Shown: positions 44,857-54,311 of the stretch, one piece after another
How the letters are laid out: the number at the start of each line of letters is the position of its first letter
How positions within the stretch are numbered: position 1 is the first letter of the stretch
Notes under the pieces: generated by a model
Databases searched by the model: none
Told to the model about the DNA's origin: nothing
What the model saw: the letters and a program-made list of their open reading frames with translations, nothing else
Assembly (NCBI GenBank): GCA_963989245.1
Contig: OZ022346.1
Location: forward strand, 5,864,926 to 5,928,925
Source: Nansenia antarctica
Taxonomy: Eukaryota > Chordata > Actinopteri > Argentiniformes > Microstomatidae
Length of the DNA stretch: 64,000 nt
Direction of reading: 5' to 3'
Translations under genes and position numbers: made by a program

Positions 44857-45073
44857 ATAGGCTAGGTGCACGATCTCCACTACTTCCTGAAAGGCACCTT
44901 GCATGAACATACCCTTTTTCACTCTATTGGTTTAATTGATTAATCAGCTGTGCACTGTGTGTTCCAACAGTTTACCGCACAGCTGATTAATCAATTAACC
45001 CAATAGAGTGAGACAGGATATGTTCATGCAAGGTGCCTTTCAGGAAGTAGTGGAGATCGTGCACCTAGCCTAT
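44857..45073. repeat. Near-perfect palindrome (fold-back MITE)
   Basis: Arms of about 95 bp (from ataggctaggtgcacgatct to its exact complement) are separated by a loop of about 25 bp. The only differences are a few bases in the middle of the arms. It would form a strong hairpin. No coding capacity. Confidence 0.9.
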
Positions 45074-45244
45074 AGCAGATGTGCTCAGGTCGATCTTCTC
45101 GAACACCAAAACTGCCTGTTCCGCCTCATGCGACTGCCTCTCCACAGACAACCAAGAAACAGACTACTTCCACAAATCCGTACAAACACAGGCGCACTCA
45201 CAGCCATCCAGAACCACGCCTCACAACCAGCCCTGGGTGTTGAA

Positions 45245-45260
45245 TGTTTTATTGCAAAAC
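45245..45260 (-). terminator. Candidate polyadenylation signal of rock2
   Basis: On the minus strand gttttgcaataaaacattca holds a canonical AATAAA. The 45260-45840 interval upstream of it is non-repetitive and could be 3' UTR. A strong minus-strand acceptor (ctcctttttttctcag) is at about 45812. The last coding exon at 47284 would need such a terminal exon, but I could not identify its stop codon, so the link is tentative. Confidence 0.35.
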
Positions 45261-46039
45261 GTCACAGTAAATACAAACCATATTATGAACATTCTCTTTT
45301 ACATAAAAAAATGACTAGTCAAAGTGAAACACACGCGCACGTTGCACACACACATGCACAGTAGACACTCACACACGGACAGAATAGGGTCATGAAAGTC
45401 GTGATTTGTGTCCACTGTTGGGAGTCCTATGTCATGGTGGGGGGCTGAGGTCAGAGGGACAGAGGTCCCAGAGGGGTCAGGAGGAGGCTGATATGAAACG
45501 GTGAGGGAATGAGAGATCAGCCAGTTAAATCCAAGTTAAATCCAAGTAGACAATCATTTCTCGGGTCCCTAATCATGTGACGCCCGACACGTTCAACATT
45601 AACGGGAACAGGACATAGTTTATCTTTAATGAACACATTTGGAATTAAATGTGAAAAAGGAGGAGCATGTGTCATGGAGGAAGTGAGAGTCTCTGATGTT
45701 GACCGTAGCATGGAGCAGGTTAGACACATGGAAGAATAGGCTCCATGCTGTCTCTATTATCCGATGTGGGACATACCATTGAGCATGTTCTCCATGCTAT
45801 GGACAATAACCTGAGAAAAAAAGGAGCTTGTCATGTAGCATGGGGATATTGTTCAAATATCTAATTTGGAATGGAGCGTGGAGGAATAAAGACCATGATA
45901 TGCTATATCCATCCACAGAATACTGAATAACCAAATACTACATTGAATTTAGATTACACCCTTTTTCACCAGTCCCAAGAGGTCTGACTTTCAGAGTTGA
46001 GGTCAATTCAAATTCAATTCATGTGAAGTGAAGCATTTC

Positions 46040-47205
46040 TCTCGAAATGAATTCAAATGTTAAGTAGATGTGGTTCCAGTCCTACCTTTCCTACAGGAAA
46101 CAGTTTGTCACCATCAACGGCTCCAGTTCCTCCCCAGCCCCAGTCAACCAAGGCATGCCTCAAGCCTCTGTGCTTGGACCCCTCCTCTTCACTATCTACA
46201 TGCTTCCCCTCTCGGCCAGATCATCCGCCACCAGGGCCTCAACTTCCACTGCAATGCCGATGACACGCAAATGTATCTCAGCACAACACCATCCTCTCAG
46301 CTCCCCCCTCAATCTTGTCAACTGCCTGCTTGAAATAAAAACATGGATGTCATCTAACCTACTCAAACTCAACAGTAAGAAAACAGAGCTCATGGTTGTG
46401 GCACCCAAGGCGCTGCTCCGGAAGGTTGGTGACTTTCTCCTCCAGGTCGACGGCTGCTCCATCTCCCCATCCCCCAAAGTCCGCAACCTAGGTGTCATCC
46501 TTGACTGCACCTTCTCCTTCCAGTCACACATCAGATCCATCACCAAATCTGCCTTCTTCCACCTCAAAAACATTGCCAGACTCCGATCGTCCAACTCTGT
46601 GGCCGAAACCCTCGTCCACGCCTTCGTCACCCCCCGCCTGGACTATTGCAACGGAGTCCTGTTTGGGGTACCCAGCAAAGCCCTGGACAGGCTCCAGTTT
46701 GTGCAGAACTCAGCTGCCAGGGTAGAGCAGTACATTACCCCACCCTCATCCACCTCCACTGGTCCCGGTCAAGTCGCGCATCCTTTACAAAATCCTCCTC
46801 CTCACCTACAAATCCCTCCATGCTCACGCCCCCTAGTATCTGTCTGACCTTCTCCGCCAATATACCCCATCCTGGTACCTGCAGTCCTCAGACATGGGTC
46901 TGCTCTCCACCCCCCCGCACCAACCTACGAACCTTTGGGGACAGACCCTTCTGGCAGCACCCACCCTTTGGAACTCTCTCCCCACAGTGATCCGCAACGC
47001 CCCCCCCCCCCCCCCACCACCCTGGACACCTTCAAATCTGCCCTCAAAACCCATCTGTTCACCTTTGGCCCCTAGTTTAGTTTTTGGCATTGTGTTCTGT
47101 TTTTGACTGTCTTTCTGTAAATGTGTTCCTTGAAAGGTGCTATATAAATCCAAGATATTATTATTATTATTATTATTATTACCGGTATTATTATTATTAT
47201 TATGA
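46040..47205 (+). mobile_element. L2-type LINE, 5'-truncated reverse transcriptase and tail
   Basis: Reverse-transcriptase motifs in order: WFQSYLSYRKQFV, VNQGMPQASVLGPLLF, then (in another frame) NADDTQMYLS, then KTELMVVAPK, VRNLGVILD and the LWNSLPTVIRNA end. Frameshifts between motifs show it is dead. It ends in gctatataaatccaagatat and an (ATT)n tail. It lies between rock2's last recognised exon and the candidate poly(A) site. Confidence 0.85.
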
Positions 47206-47283
47206 TGAAATGCATTGTGGGTAAAGTGTTATTTGGAGTAGCTCAGCCCCGGCCCTTGTCCTCCACGTGTCTCTGTAACTGAC

Positions 47284-47503
47284 CTGGTCTTGTTGGGAGG
47301 CAGCAGCTGTCTGCTGGGCCGTCTCTGGGACTGGCTGGGCTGGAGCTTCATGGAGGCACGGGGGGAGGAGCGCTGTGAGAAGTGCTCAGGAGCCGGCGGC
47401 TTCTTGGGGATCTTCTTGACCAGCCGGCTGACCCACTTCTGCTGCTCTTCTTGTGTCAGGGCCAGCAGGAGCAGGTTCTTGGCAGTAGACACGTCATAGT
47501 TCA
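47284..47503 (-). CDS. rock2: Rho-associated kinase 2: PH domain C-terminal half and tail
   Basis: Acceptor ctctccctgcag and donor CCAG/gtcagt bound 220 nt. The exon encodes the last strand and helix of the split PH domain (VNYDVSTAKNLLLLAL, EEQQKWVSRLVKKI), then KKPPAP and the Ser/Arg-rich tail (QRRPSRQLLPPNK) typical of ROCK2. Ser-Pro and Arg-rich segments match ROCK2 better than ROCK1. The phase leaves two bases, so a few more codons and the stop lie in a terminal exon that I could not place. If the donor were not used, the frame would read on about 17 codons to TAA at 47229. Confidence 0.92.
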
Positions 47504-47858
47504 CTGCAGGGAGAGAGAAGGACCAAAGGGACAATCTGTCAGATTTCAAGTGGTTGAATGGTGAATTTGAAAGGAATGCATGTCGTTTTTTTGCATGTCG
47601 CCGTCCTCTTCGGCCACACTGAACATGTTAAAATATACATATGCTGCGTTTGCTAATAGCAGCAAACGTGTAGGTCTTTCTAAACAAACAAAACGTTAAA
47701 TGGCTAACAGTAGCTAAAAGCTGTTGTTCCTAATTATGTGGACATCTGTGGGCATTAAAACGTAGCAAGCCCTGAGTGTGTCTGATCACCACCAGGTCGC
47801 CATGACAGGAATGATGTGAGGGGAAATGGGATGAGGTGAAACTCCAAGGTTAGCTTAA

Positions 47859-48153
47859 CACTCGAACAGCCGTGCCGATTTGACCTACTATTAGAGCCGC
47901 CTCCCTCTTTACAATGGTAATCTGCTACTTACACACAAAGACCACTAGAGGGCACTTCTTGTAAATTAGCCTGCCTTCTACACAGAAAAACTGGAAAATA
48001 GCTTTATACTAGCTTATCCTGATGTGATTTCGAAAATGTAAGCACACATATCTAGGAAATGAAAGGACGGTCCTGAAATGTGATCCGAGTGCAAAGGTAT
48101 AAAAAATGTTTTACTCACAGGGTCACCATGACCCCACCGTGGCTGTTCTAGTG
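47859..48153. mobile_element. piggyBac-like MITE
   Basis: cactcgaacagccg... and the complement of ...ggctgttctagtg form the inverted ends. The left flank is TTAA (47855-47858); the right flank is TTCA, a one-base decay. Same family as 16093-16403, inserted in the rock2 intron. Confidence 0.75.
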
Positions 48154-48307
48154 TTCATAGAACTGAAGCAGTGTGACCAGAGATGTTGTCACTAATACAA
48201 GTCTTGTGTGAGAACAAGGCATACTTGAATAATGTATTTTATCTGATTACAATGTGGGTAAAGGAGGCGGGTAGGGAACGCATCAAATGGCAGGTGTAGA
48301 CATTCAA

Positions 48308-48734
48308 CAGGGGTGCAAACTGGTGATGGCCCAAAAAGGTGACACATTTTCTTTTTGCGGCTAACCTTAGGGGGGGGATAGCGCTAGCACTAATGGTGTT
48401 AAATAGATATCGCTAGCACTAACAGTGGTCTAACAATGATGCATGTGTAAGTAGCGGCAGCCCTGACCGAATTACTTCGAAAACAGTTTACCGTGACTGT
48501 GTTCTCTATGCTGTCTGGAATTGTACCTAGCTCCCTGAAACTAAACGTTATTTCAACAGCAGCAGAGTTTAGCAGACAGGGAGATTAGTTAGCTCGCGCA
48601 TCATGTGACTTGGATGACACTTACACCCCCCCCCCTCAATTTCTTTTTTTGCAGATCTACACAATTAACATGGATTACATATTTTGAGATAAAAACAGCT
48701 AATTTAGCAGAAAGGTGACAAGTTTGCACCCCTG
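48308..48734. mobile_element. hAT-like MITE with CAGGGGTGCAAAC ends
   Basis: The left end caggggtgcaaactggtga and right end tgacaagtttgcacccctg are inverted repeats. The 8-bp flanks agree only partly, so the duplication has decayed. It lies in a rock2 intron. Positions 48735-49400 hold only unique intron sequence with C-rich runs near 49335. Confidence 0.7.
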
Positions 48735-49448
48735 TTCAAGTTTATGAATGGAATGTATTCTGATCATTATGATCAGATGACAGAAGAGCGACGTGCAAAA
48801 GGAGCCAGACAGAGTCAAACTTAAACATTGCCTGGACCTGTTCTCAGTCATATTTACTTTCTCTTGTCAAAGAAATACAAATTGGCCCCCAAATTGGCCC
48901 CCAACAGTGAGGTATACAGCCTTGGATTCAGTCCAATGGCTTTTGATCAATGTAAGCGGTTGTTAAGTATAACCGCATTCACTATAACCAAAGGAGACGA
49001 ACTGCTACAGTCGACTAACGTTTATACTCCTTCATCCTTGAGGAGTGGCGCAGGTTAGTCATTTCTACCGACAGAAGGATCTCTCTTTCCAAACTTCCTT
49101 CACTGCTCTTGACTTCGCCTAGTGGCGGCCTGCGGTATCTGCCAGCAACATTCAGGCTACAAGTCTTCTTTGGTCAGCAGAAACTATTCCCCAGAACATA
49201 ATCATTTGGAGACTGGGTAGGTCCCATCAATCTCTCGATTGAGATTCTGGGGTATTAATAAGTAAACGCTGAGGACGGGAAGTTGTCAGCAAGTTTCCAC
49301 GCCCCCCAAATGTTTATCTGAGCTGCTCGTGATGCCCCTCCCCCCCCCCCCCCCCGCCCTGCTCTCTGTTTAAAAGTGCAGCTCAGGTAATTGACATTGG
49401 CCTAACCAAAGTTCTGCCCACCAACTAACCCCACCACCCCCCACTTAC

Positions 49449-49716
49449 CTCTGCAGGGCGCGATGATCTCCTCCTTCTTGTCCATGTGGTCTTTATGACA
49501 CTTGATATGGCAGCGCCGGCACTCCAGGGCAGGCGGGGGCTTGAACATGTTCCAGAGGGGCTTGGTGCAGGCCTCGCAGTTGGTGGGGAAGTGGTAGAGC
49601 GTGGGAATGAACTCGTGACCCTTGTGGCAGATGTAGCCCGACTTCTCGCCGATGGTCAGCGGCTCCACTGGGAACTCGGGCTCTTTTTTGCTCTCGCCTT
49701 CGTTGGCGTAGAGGAT
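49449..49716 (-). CDS. rock2: Rho-associated kinase 2: C1 zinc-finger exon
   Basis: Acceptor ctctccctctccag and donor AGAG/gtaagt bound 268 nt encoding 89 codons. It starts with ILYANEGESKK and includes the atypical C1 domain that ROCK kinases carry inside the PH domain: HKGHEFIPTLYHFPTNC, CEAC, CRRC, HIKC and the final APC give the full zinc ligand set (H-C-C-C-C-H-C-C). In ROCK2 this split PH-C1 module binds membrane lipids and helps autoinhibition and targeting (family knowledge). The intron side of the acceptor contains partial repeats of the acceptor itself (49717-49808). Confidence 0.96.
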
Positions 49717-49808
49717 CTGGAGAGGGAGAGGGTTAGGGTTAGAGGATCTGGAGAGGGAGAGGGTTAGGGTTAGAGGGTTAGGGTTAGAGGGTTAGGGTTA
49801 GAGGATCT
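49717..49808. repeat. Tandem repeat containing the C1-exon acceptor
   Basis: Read on the minus strand, ccctctccctctccag plus atcctct is repeated just upstream of the real acceptor, separated by ctctaaccctaaccctctaa repeats. One complete duplicate acceptor with the first seven exon bases lies about 30 nt upstream, and a further diverged copy (ctgcagatcctc) follows. Confidence 0.8.
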
Positions 49809-50489
49809 GCAGAGGGAGAGGGTCACCATCACTGTTCTGTGGCTGTGTGGGCTGAGATGTAGCATGTAGCACCAACCATAGACGGGCTACAATAACTGAT
49901 GCTTGCCTGGTTCATGTGAACAGTAATACTACTGGGGCGACTAGGTAAACGCGCTGCTCTCATGAAACATGTGGTTCTTCACAGGTCTGCTGGCCTGATG
50001 AACGTGAGCAGTTACTGTGTTGCTCCCCTGACACAGAGCAGTGGACGGGTACATATGGGCAATGTATTTATTATGACACATAACCGAGACCCCTGACTGT
50101 TGTTCCAGACATGAACTGGATCCTAAGTATACATTTTGGACCTGGGACCAGTTGTTCAAAACTTTTAATCTGCTATCCAGGACCAGATCGATTATCGGCT
50201 GATTTCCCCTATAAAACTAAAAATCAGCCAGGTAGATCTGATCACACAAATCCTCCCACACAGATCACGTTGTGGTGAAAGTAAATAGAACTGGGTGTAA
50301 AACAGAGTCTGTAAACAGCAGAGTTTGTTTTGCAGTTATTCTCCTAGGAGCAAAATCAAATCTATACGTTATATATATATAGGCTATTGTCATACTAGCA
50401 CTAATCAAATGAGCTATAATGCATTATCAATGAAAAATAACAAATAAGATGCAGAGAGACAGACTGAGGGTGAGGGTGACAGGAATGAC
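49809..50489. other. rock2 intron without further features
   Basis: Unique intron sequence with a short (TA)n at about 50370. No ORF, repeat family or RNA gene is recognised. Confidence 0.6.
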
Positions 50490-50568
50490 CTGGAATATCC
50501 TGGGGATCTCTTTGGCGTCAGCGCGGTACACGTCTGTCTGGGTGACAGGCCGCACATGGAACAGTTTG
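50490..50568 (-). CDS. rock2: Rho-associated kinase 2: PH-domain exon (KLFHV)
   Basis: 79 nt with acceptor cttcttgcag and donor CCAG/gtcatt. The 26 codons KLFHVRPVTQTDVYRADAKE plus IPRIFQ agree closely with the ROCK2 PH domain; TQTDVYRADAKEIPRIFQ distinguishes it from ROCK1. The first base completes the Asp codon from the upstream exon. Confidence 0.95.
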
Positions 50569-50974
50569 CTGCAAGAAGATAAAAACATTTAAATAAAATG
50601 TGTTTACAAATGTGGGTTAGGGTTGAACATAGCTTTTTTTATGGATTGGAATGTAGCAATTTCTTAAGCCGAGTTAATAACCAATGACTGGTCTAAATTA
50701 CAAACATTCTAATGAATAACTTGATTCTAATGAATTGTTGATGTGTTGAATACTTATTTCCCGCACTGTACACCAGCCATTTGCTTAAGTTAAAAAAGTT
50801 AAACTGTGAACACAATTGGTTCTTCTTCTTTCAATTGGTTCTCCTTTATGTAAATGCTTCAGTTAAGTCCCCAAACAAATCTGTCGCTTCTTATGCTACA
50901 CCATGCAAACCACATTCCAAACAAATATTTTGCACAAAAGTGTTCAACATGGATGTAAATCAGAACGAGTTTGT

Positions 50975-50999
50975 CCCAGCTGTGTGTGTGTGTGTGTGT

Positions 51000-51068
<69 letters not shown>

Positions 51069-51079
51069 AGTGTGTGAGT

Positions 51080-51133
<54 letters not shown>
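50975..51133. repeat. (GT)n microsatellite in rock2 intron
   Basis: GT run with regular gagtgt interruptions. The flanks are plain intron sequence. Confidence 0.95.
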
Positions 51134-51134
<1 letters not shown>

Positions 51135-51321
51135 TGTGAACTAGAGAATTAGCGAATTGGCCGAATCTCCATTCAGATAAACAAAACTGAAATTGAGTGG
51201 CTGTTTCTCTACTTTGCAGGTTGTTGCTGTAATGCTCTTCAAGTTAACTTATCAAAATACATCTTTACAAGGTCCTTTGAAGACCCTTTTAATGGGCTTC
51301 CACACAGAACACGTTACTCAC

Positions 51322-51410
51322 TCGATATCCAGCACCATGTAGGGGTTGGACAGCTCTTTGTCTTGCTCACTGTTATAAAAAAGAATCTTCTTGCTGCTCA
51401 CTACCACATA
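51322..51410 (-). CDS. rock2: Rho-associated kinase 2: PH-domain exon (YVVVSSKK)
   Basis: 89 nt with acceptor ctttttacag and donor TCGA/gtgagt. It encodes YVVVSSKKILFYNSEQDKE then LSNPYMVLDI, central strands of the PH domain, in phase with both neighbours. Confidence 0.95.
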
Positions 51411-51512
51411 CTGTAAAAAGACAAGAAAATACAATTCACTCAGAAATATGTTTCTCAGACATTTTCAGATCTCAAGTTACGCATCAACAGAAGCCATTTA
51501 CACTGTCAAGTA

Positions 51513-52168
51513 GCGATGTAACGATACACTCAACTCACGATTCGATACAATTCCCGCTACGATTTCTTTTACAAAATTAGATTGCAGACAAATTATGACT
51601 GAAAAAGATTTTAATAAATGTATTTCTCAGACAAAAACTACAAAATACTGTATTTTCTTAAAGAATCCCTTTTTATTCCTGAGGTAGGGTATAACGTTTC
51701 TCACTAGCTGCAGACACAGGCCAGGGAGCGCTCCTTCTGCAGAGCGCACTGTGCTCGCCCCATACTGGCTCTCTGGGTTTTGCCTTTTGGGTGGTTTGGT
51801 AACCCTAGATGATCTTTGTGACATTTTACACATGACATTTCACATATGTACACAAACACCCAAAAGTATAAAAGCACCACTTGTAAAACACCACTAGAAC
51901 ATGCTCACTCGTAATGCCGCTTCTCTCTTCAAATCGCCGCAGCTCTCCTCGAGCTTCGTACTCTGAGTAATAAACCCTATATGGGTAGAAGGCGGAATTT
52001 CTTCCATAGCACATATAGTTTAGGAATTACGGTAATGAGAATGTGTGCTTTTAACAGATTTTTAAGGGTTAAAAGAGTATTGCGATTGTTTTTTTAATTT
52101 CACCGATTTGAAACGTCTCAAATTTGTAGCGATATTAAACTGTCTGGCGATGCATCGTTCCATCCCAT
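51513..52168. mobile_element. hAT-like non-autonomous element in rock2 intron
   Basis: The left side tagcgatgtaacgataca and the reversed right side gatggaacgatgcatcgcca look like diverged inverted ends of a hAT type often seen in fish. No target duplication could be confirmed and no transposase is present. Confidence 0.45.
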
Positions 52169-52439
52169 CCATTTATCATCATGTGTAGAATTGTATGGAA
52201 TGTGTGTAGGGGCTTTAAAATGTTAACTCTTTTGTGGGGGAGGACACCCAGACTACAGTGAAAAAAATAAATAGCTTCCGCAAATGTGAAACTCCCGCCA
52301 GGCCTGTGGCAGCGGACCTGAAACAGCTTTATAGGTTTCAGGTAAACACGGCTGATGTTTAAATCAGCATTTTCATTAAAGCCATTTTTTCCAGAAAATG
52401 AAATGGATAAAATAATTAATCAGTTATAATAATATATAT

Positions 52440-53604
52440 ACCGTATTTTCCGGACTATAAGTCGCGCTTTTTTCCATAGTTTGGCTGGTCCTGCGACTTA
52501 TATACAGGGGTGCACATAACTTTTTGAGGCCAGTGCTCAGAGGAGCACCTAGGGATGCTGCTTGGTGCTCCCCGAGCTCGCGAGTCACGACCCGTCCCAC
52601 AGGATGGATGAAAAAGGGATACATGGATAACTTATATTAGCAAAACGACATTTATTCATAAATAAAGATGAACGAACAAATGATTGTGTGCAAAACAAAA
52701 GAAACAAATGCAAAATCAAATGACTGCTCTTTAAGCATGAAAGTCTGTCAGACTCCTTTAAACACAATGAAATCAACTGATCTCTTTAAGCACTGCTCTG
52801 TTCTGTAAACACTGAAATCAACTTTTCAACAAAAAGTTACAGCCTAAGCATTTATTTATACTACAAGCTTAATCGTCATCATCACTGCTCTCTTGACTGC
52901 TGTAAATTATCACTGTCCTCAATTTCAACCATGGTAGAGGATGTTTTTTTTGTGATCAACTTTTTTCTTTTTTGTTTTTGTGCGCAAAAGCGCCCTCATG
53001 CGGCTGATCTGCCGCGCAGCATGCATTTTGGCGACGCATGCGCACTGGCGCACCAGTTATGTGCACCCCTGCTTATATATCAATATACTGTATATAATTT
53101 CATACTGACTGACATGAACCAAGGAGTAAACATTACCGTCTACAGCCGACAGAGGGCGCTCTGGGCTTGTGACAACTATATGCTGCTCCTATACCACTGA
53201 AGAAATGAAACATTAGCTTGTTGAAGCTAAGCAAACGGTAGCTTGGTGAACTTGCTTACTGGTAACTTGCTTGTTGGACTCGCTGGCTTGTTATGTTCAT
53301 TTAGCATATTCAGCCTCCCAGGTATGTTCTTTATGCTATTGTGTAGCTGAATAACTGTTAATGTGGCTTGTTATGTTAACATACCGGACTTCTATTCAGC
53401 CTGTTGTTCTCTGTGCTATTGTGTAGTTTAATAAACTTGCCTTTCCAGATTAAATGTCTGTTCTTGGTCTTGGATTTTGTGAAATATATTTCTAAATAAA
53501 TGCGACTTATAGTCCAGTGCGACTTATATGTTTTTTTCCTCTTAATGTCGCATTTTTTGACTGATGCGACTTATACTCGACTTATACTCGACTTAAATAC
53601 GGTA
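52440..53604. mobile_element. DNA element with ACCGTATTT ends, interrupted by a hAT
   Basis: The left end accgtattttccggactata and right end acttaaatacggt are inverted, with ataagtcgc/gcgacttat motifs near both ends. It is a widespread vertebrate interspersed type, but the superfamily is not assigned here. It lies in the rock2 intron between the 51410 and 53898 exons. Confidence 0.7.
52505..53071. mobile_element. hAT-like element nested in the previous one
   Basis: The ends caggggtgcacataact and the complement of agttatgtgcacccctg are inverted repeats flanked by the identical 8-bp cttatata (52497-52504, 53072-53079). The interior has no transposase. Being inside, it is younger than the 52440-53604 element. 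Confidence 0.9.
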
Positions 53605-53897
53605 TTATACTAATTAATCACAATAAAAGTCGACATGGCCTAATTTAGTGGGTTCCTTCCAAGTGTACATGGGACACCCAGTACCCTGGGTGTCATTGTG
53701 ATGCGATCTTTCTAAACCACCACCTGTTGTTGTGAGGGGGGAACCCTCTCCAGAAGGAACATCTTCTCACAGATCTCCGGGGGGTTTGGCTCAGCACGTT
53801 AACTAACGGTCAGTTACAAGTATTTTGTGTGTTAAATGTGAACTCCTAAAACAAAGTGTTAGTGAATATGGAACTGTGTCAAACATGTTCTATGTAC

Positions 53898-53968
53898 CTT
53901 TCTCTCCCATCCAAACTTCTTGGTGTTGTTCCTGACAGGCAGTGACAGCCATCCCTCCAGCCTGGTTT
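53898..53968 (-). CDS. rock2: Rho-associated kinase 2: start of PH domain
   Basis: 71 nt with strong acceptor ctctttttcctcctag and donor AAAG/gtacat. The first two bases finish a Glu codon from the 58126 exon, giving ETRLEGWLSLPVRNNTKKFGW then ERK, the first PH strand. LPVRNNTKKFGW is the ROCK2 form. A nearer AG at 53962-53963 would break the frame, so 53968 is chosen. Confidence 0.94.
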
Positions 53969-54311
53969 CTAGGAGGAAAAAGAGCAACACATTTAAACAG
54001 CAGGGTAACATTGGACAATATGCAGGGCAGTACCTGAATGGGGGGGGGGGGGTTGTCTTGTCTTTGAGCTGGGGAGAGGTGAAAGAAAAGATCAATGAAT
54101 GAACCATAGCAATTGTCCAAATGAGCCACAGTTAGACAGCATGATCCAGAGTTAGCAACACCACTAATGAAAATAGCCCTCAAATATCTGTTATTTTTAT
54201 GTAACGGTTTGACAATCTTTAAATTCCTGTGGAAATCCCATGTTCTCCTGTTACTGATGTGACAAACGCACAGATTAGCCGTAAATGCTGTGGAAGAGCC
54301 ATGTTCAGATA

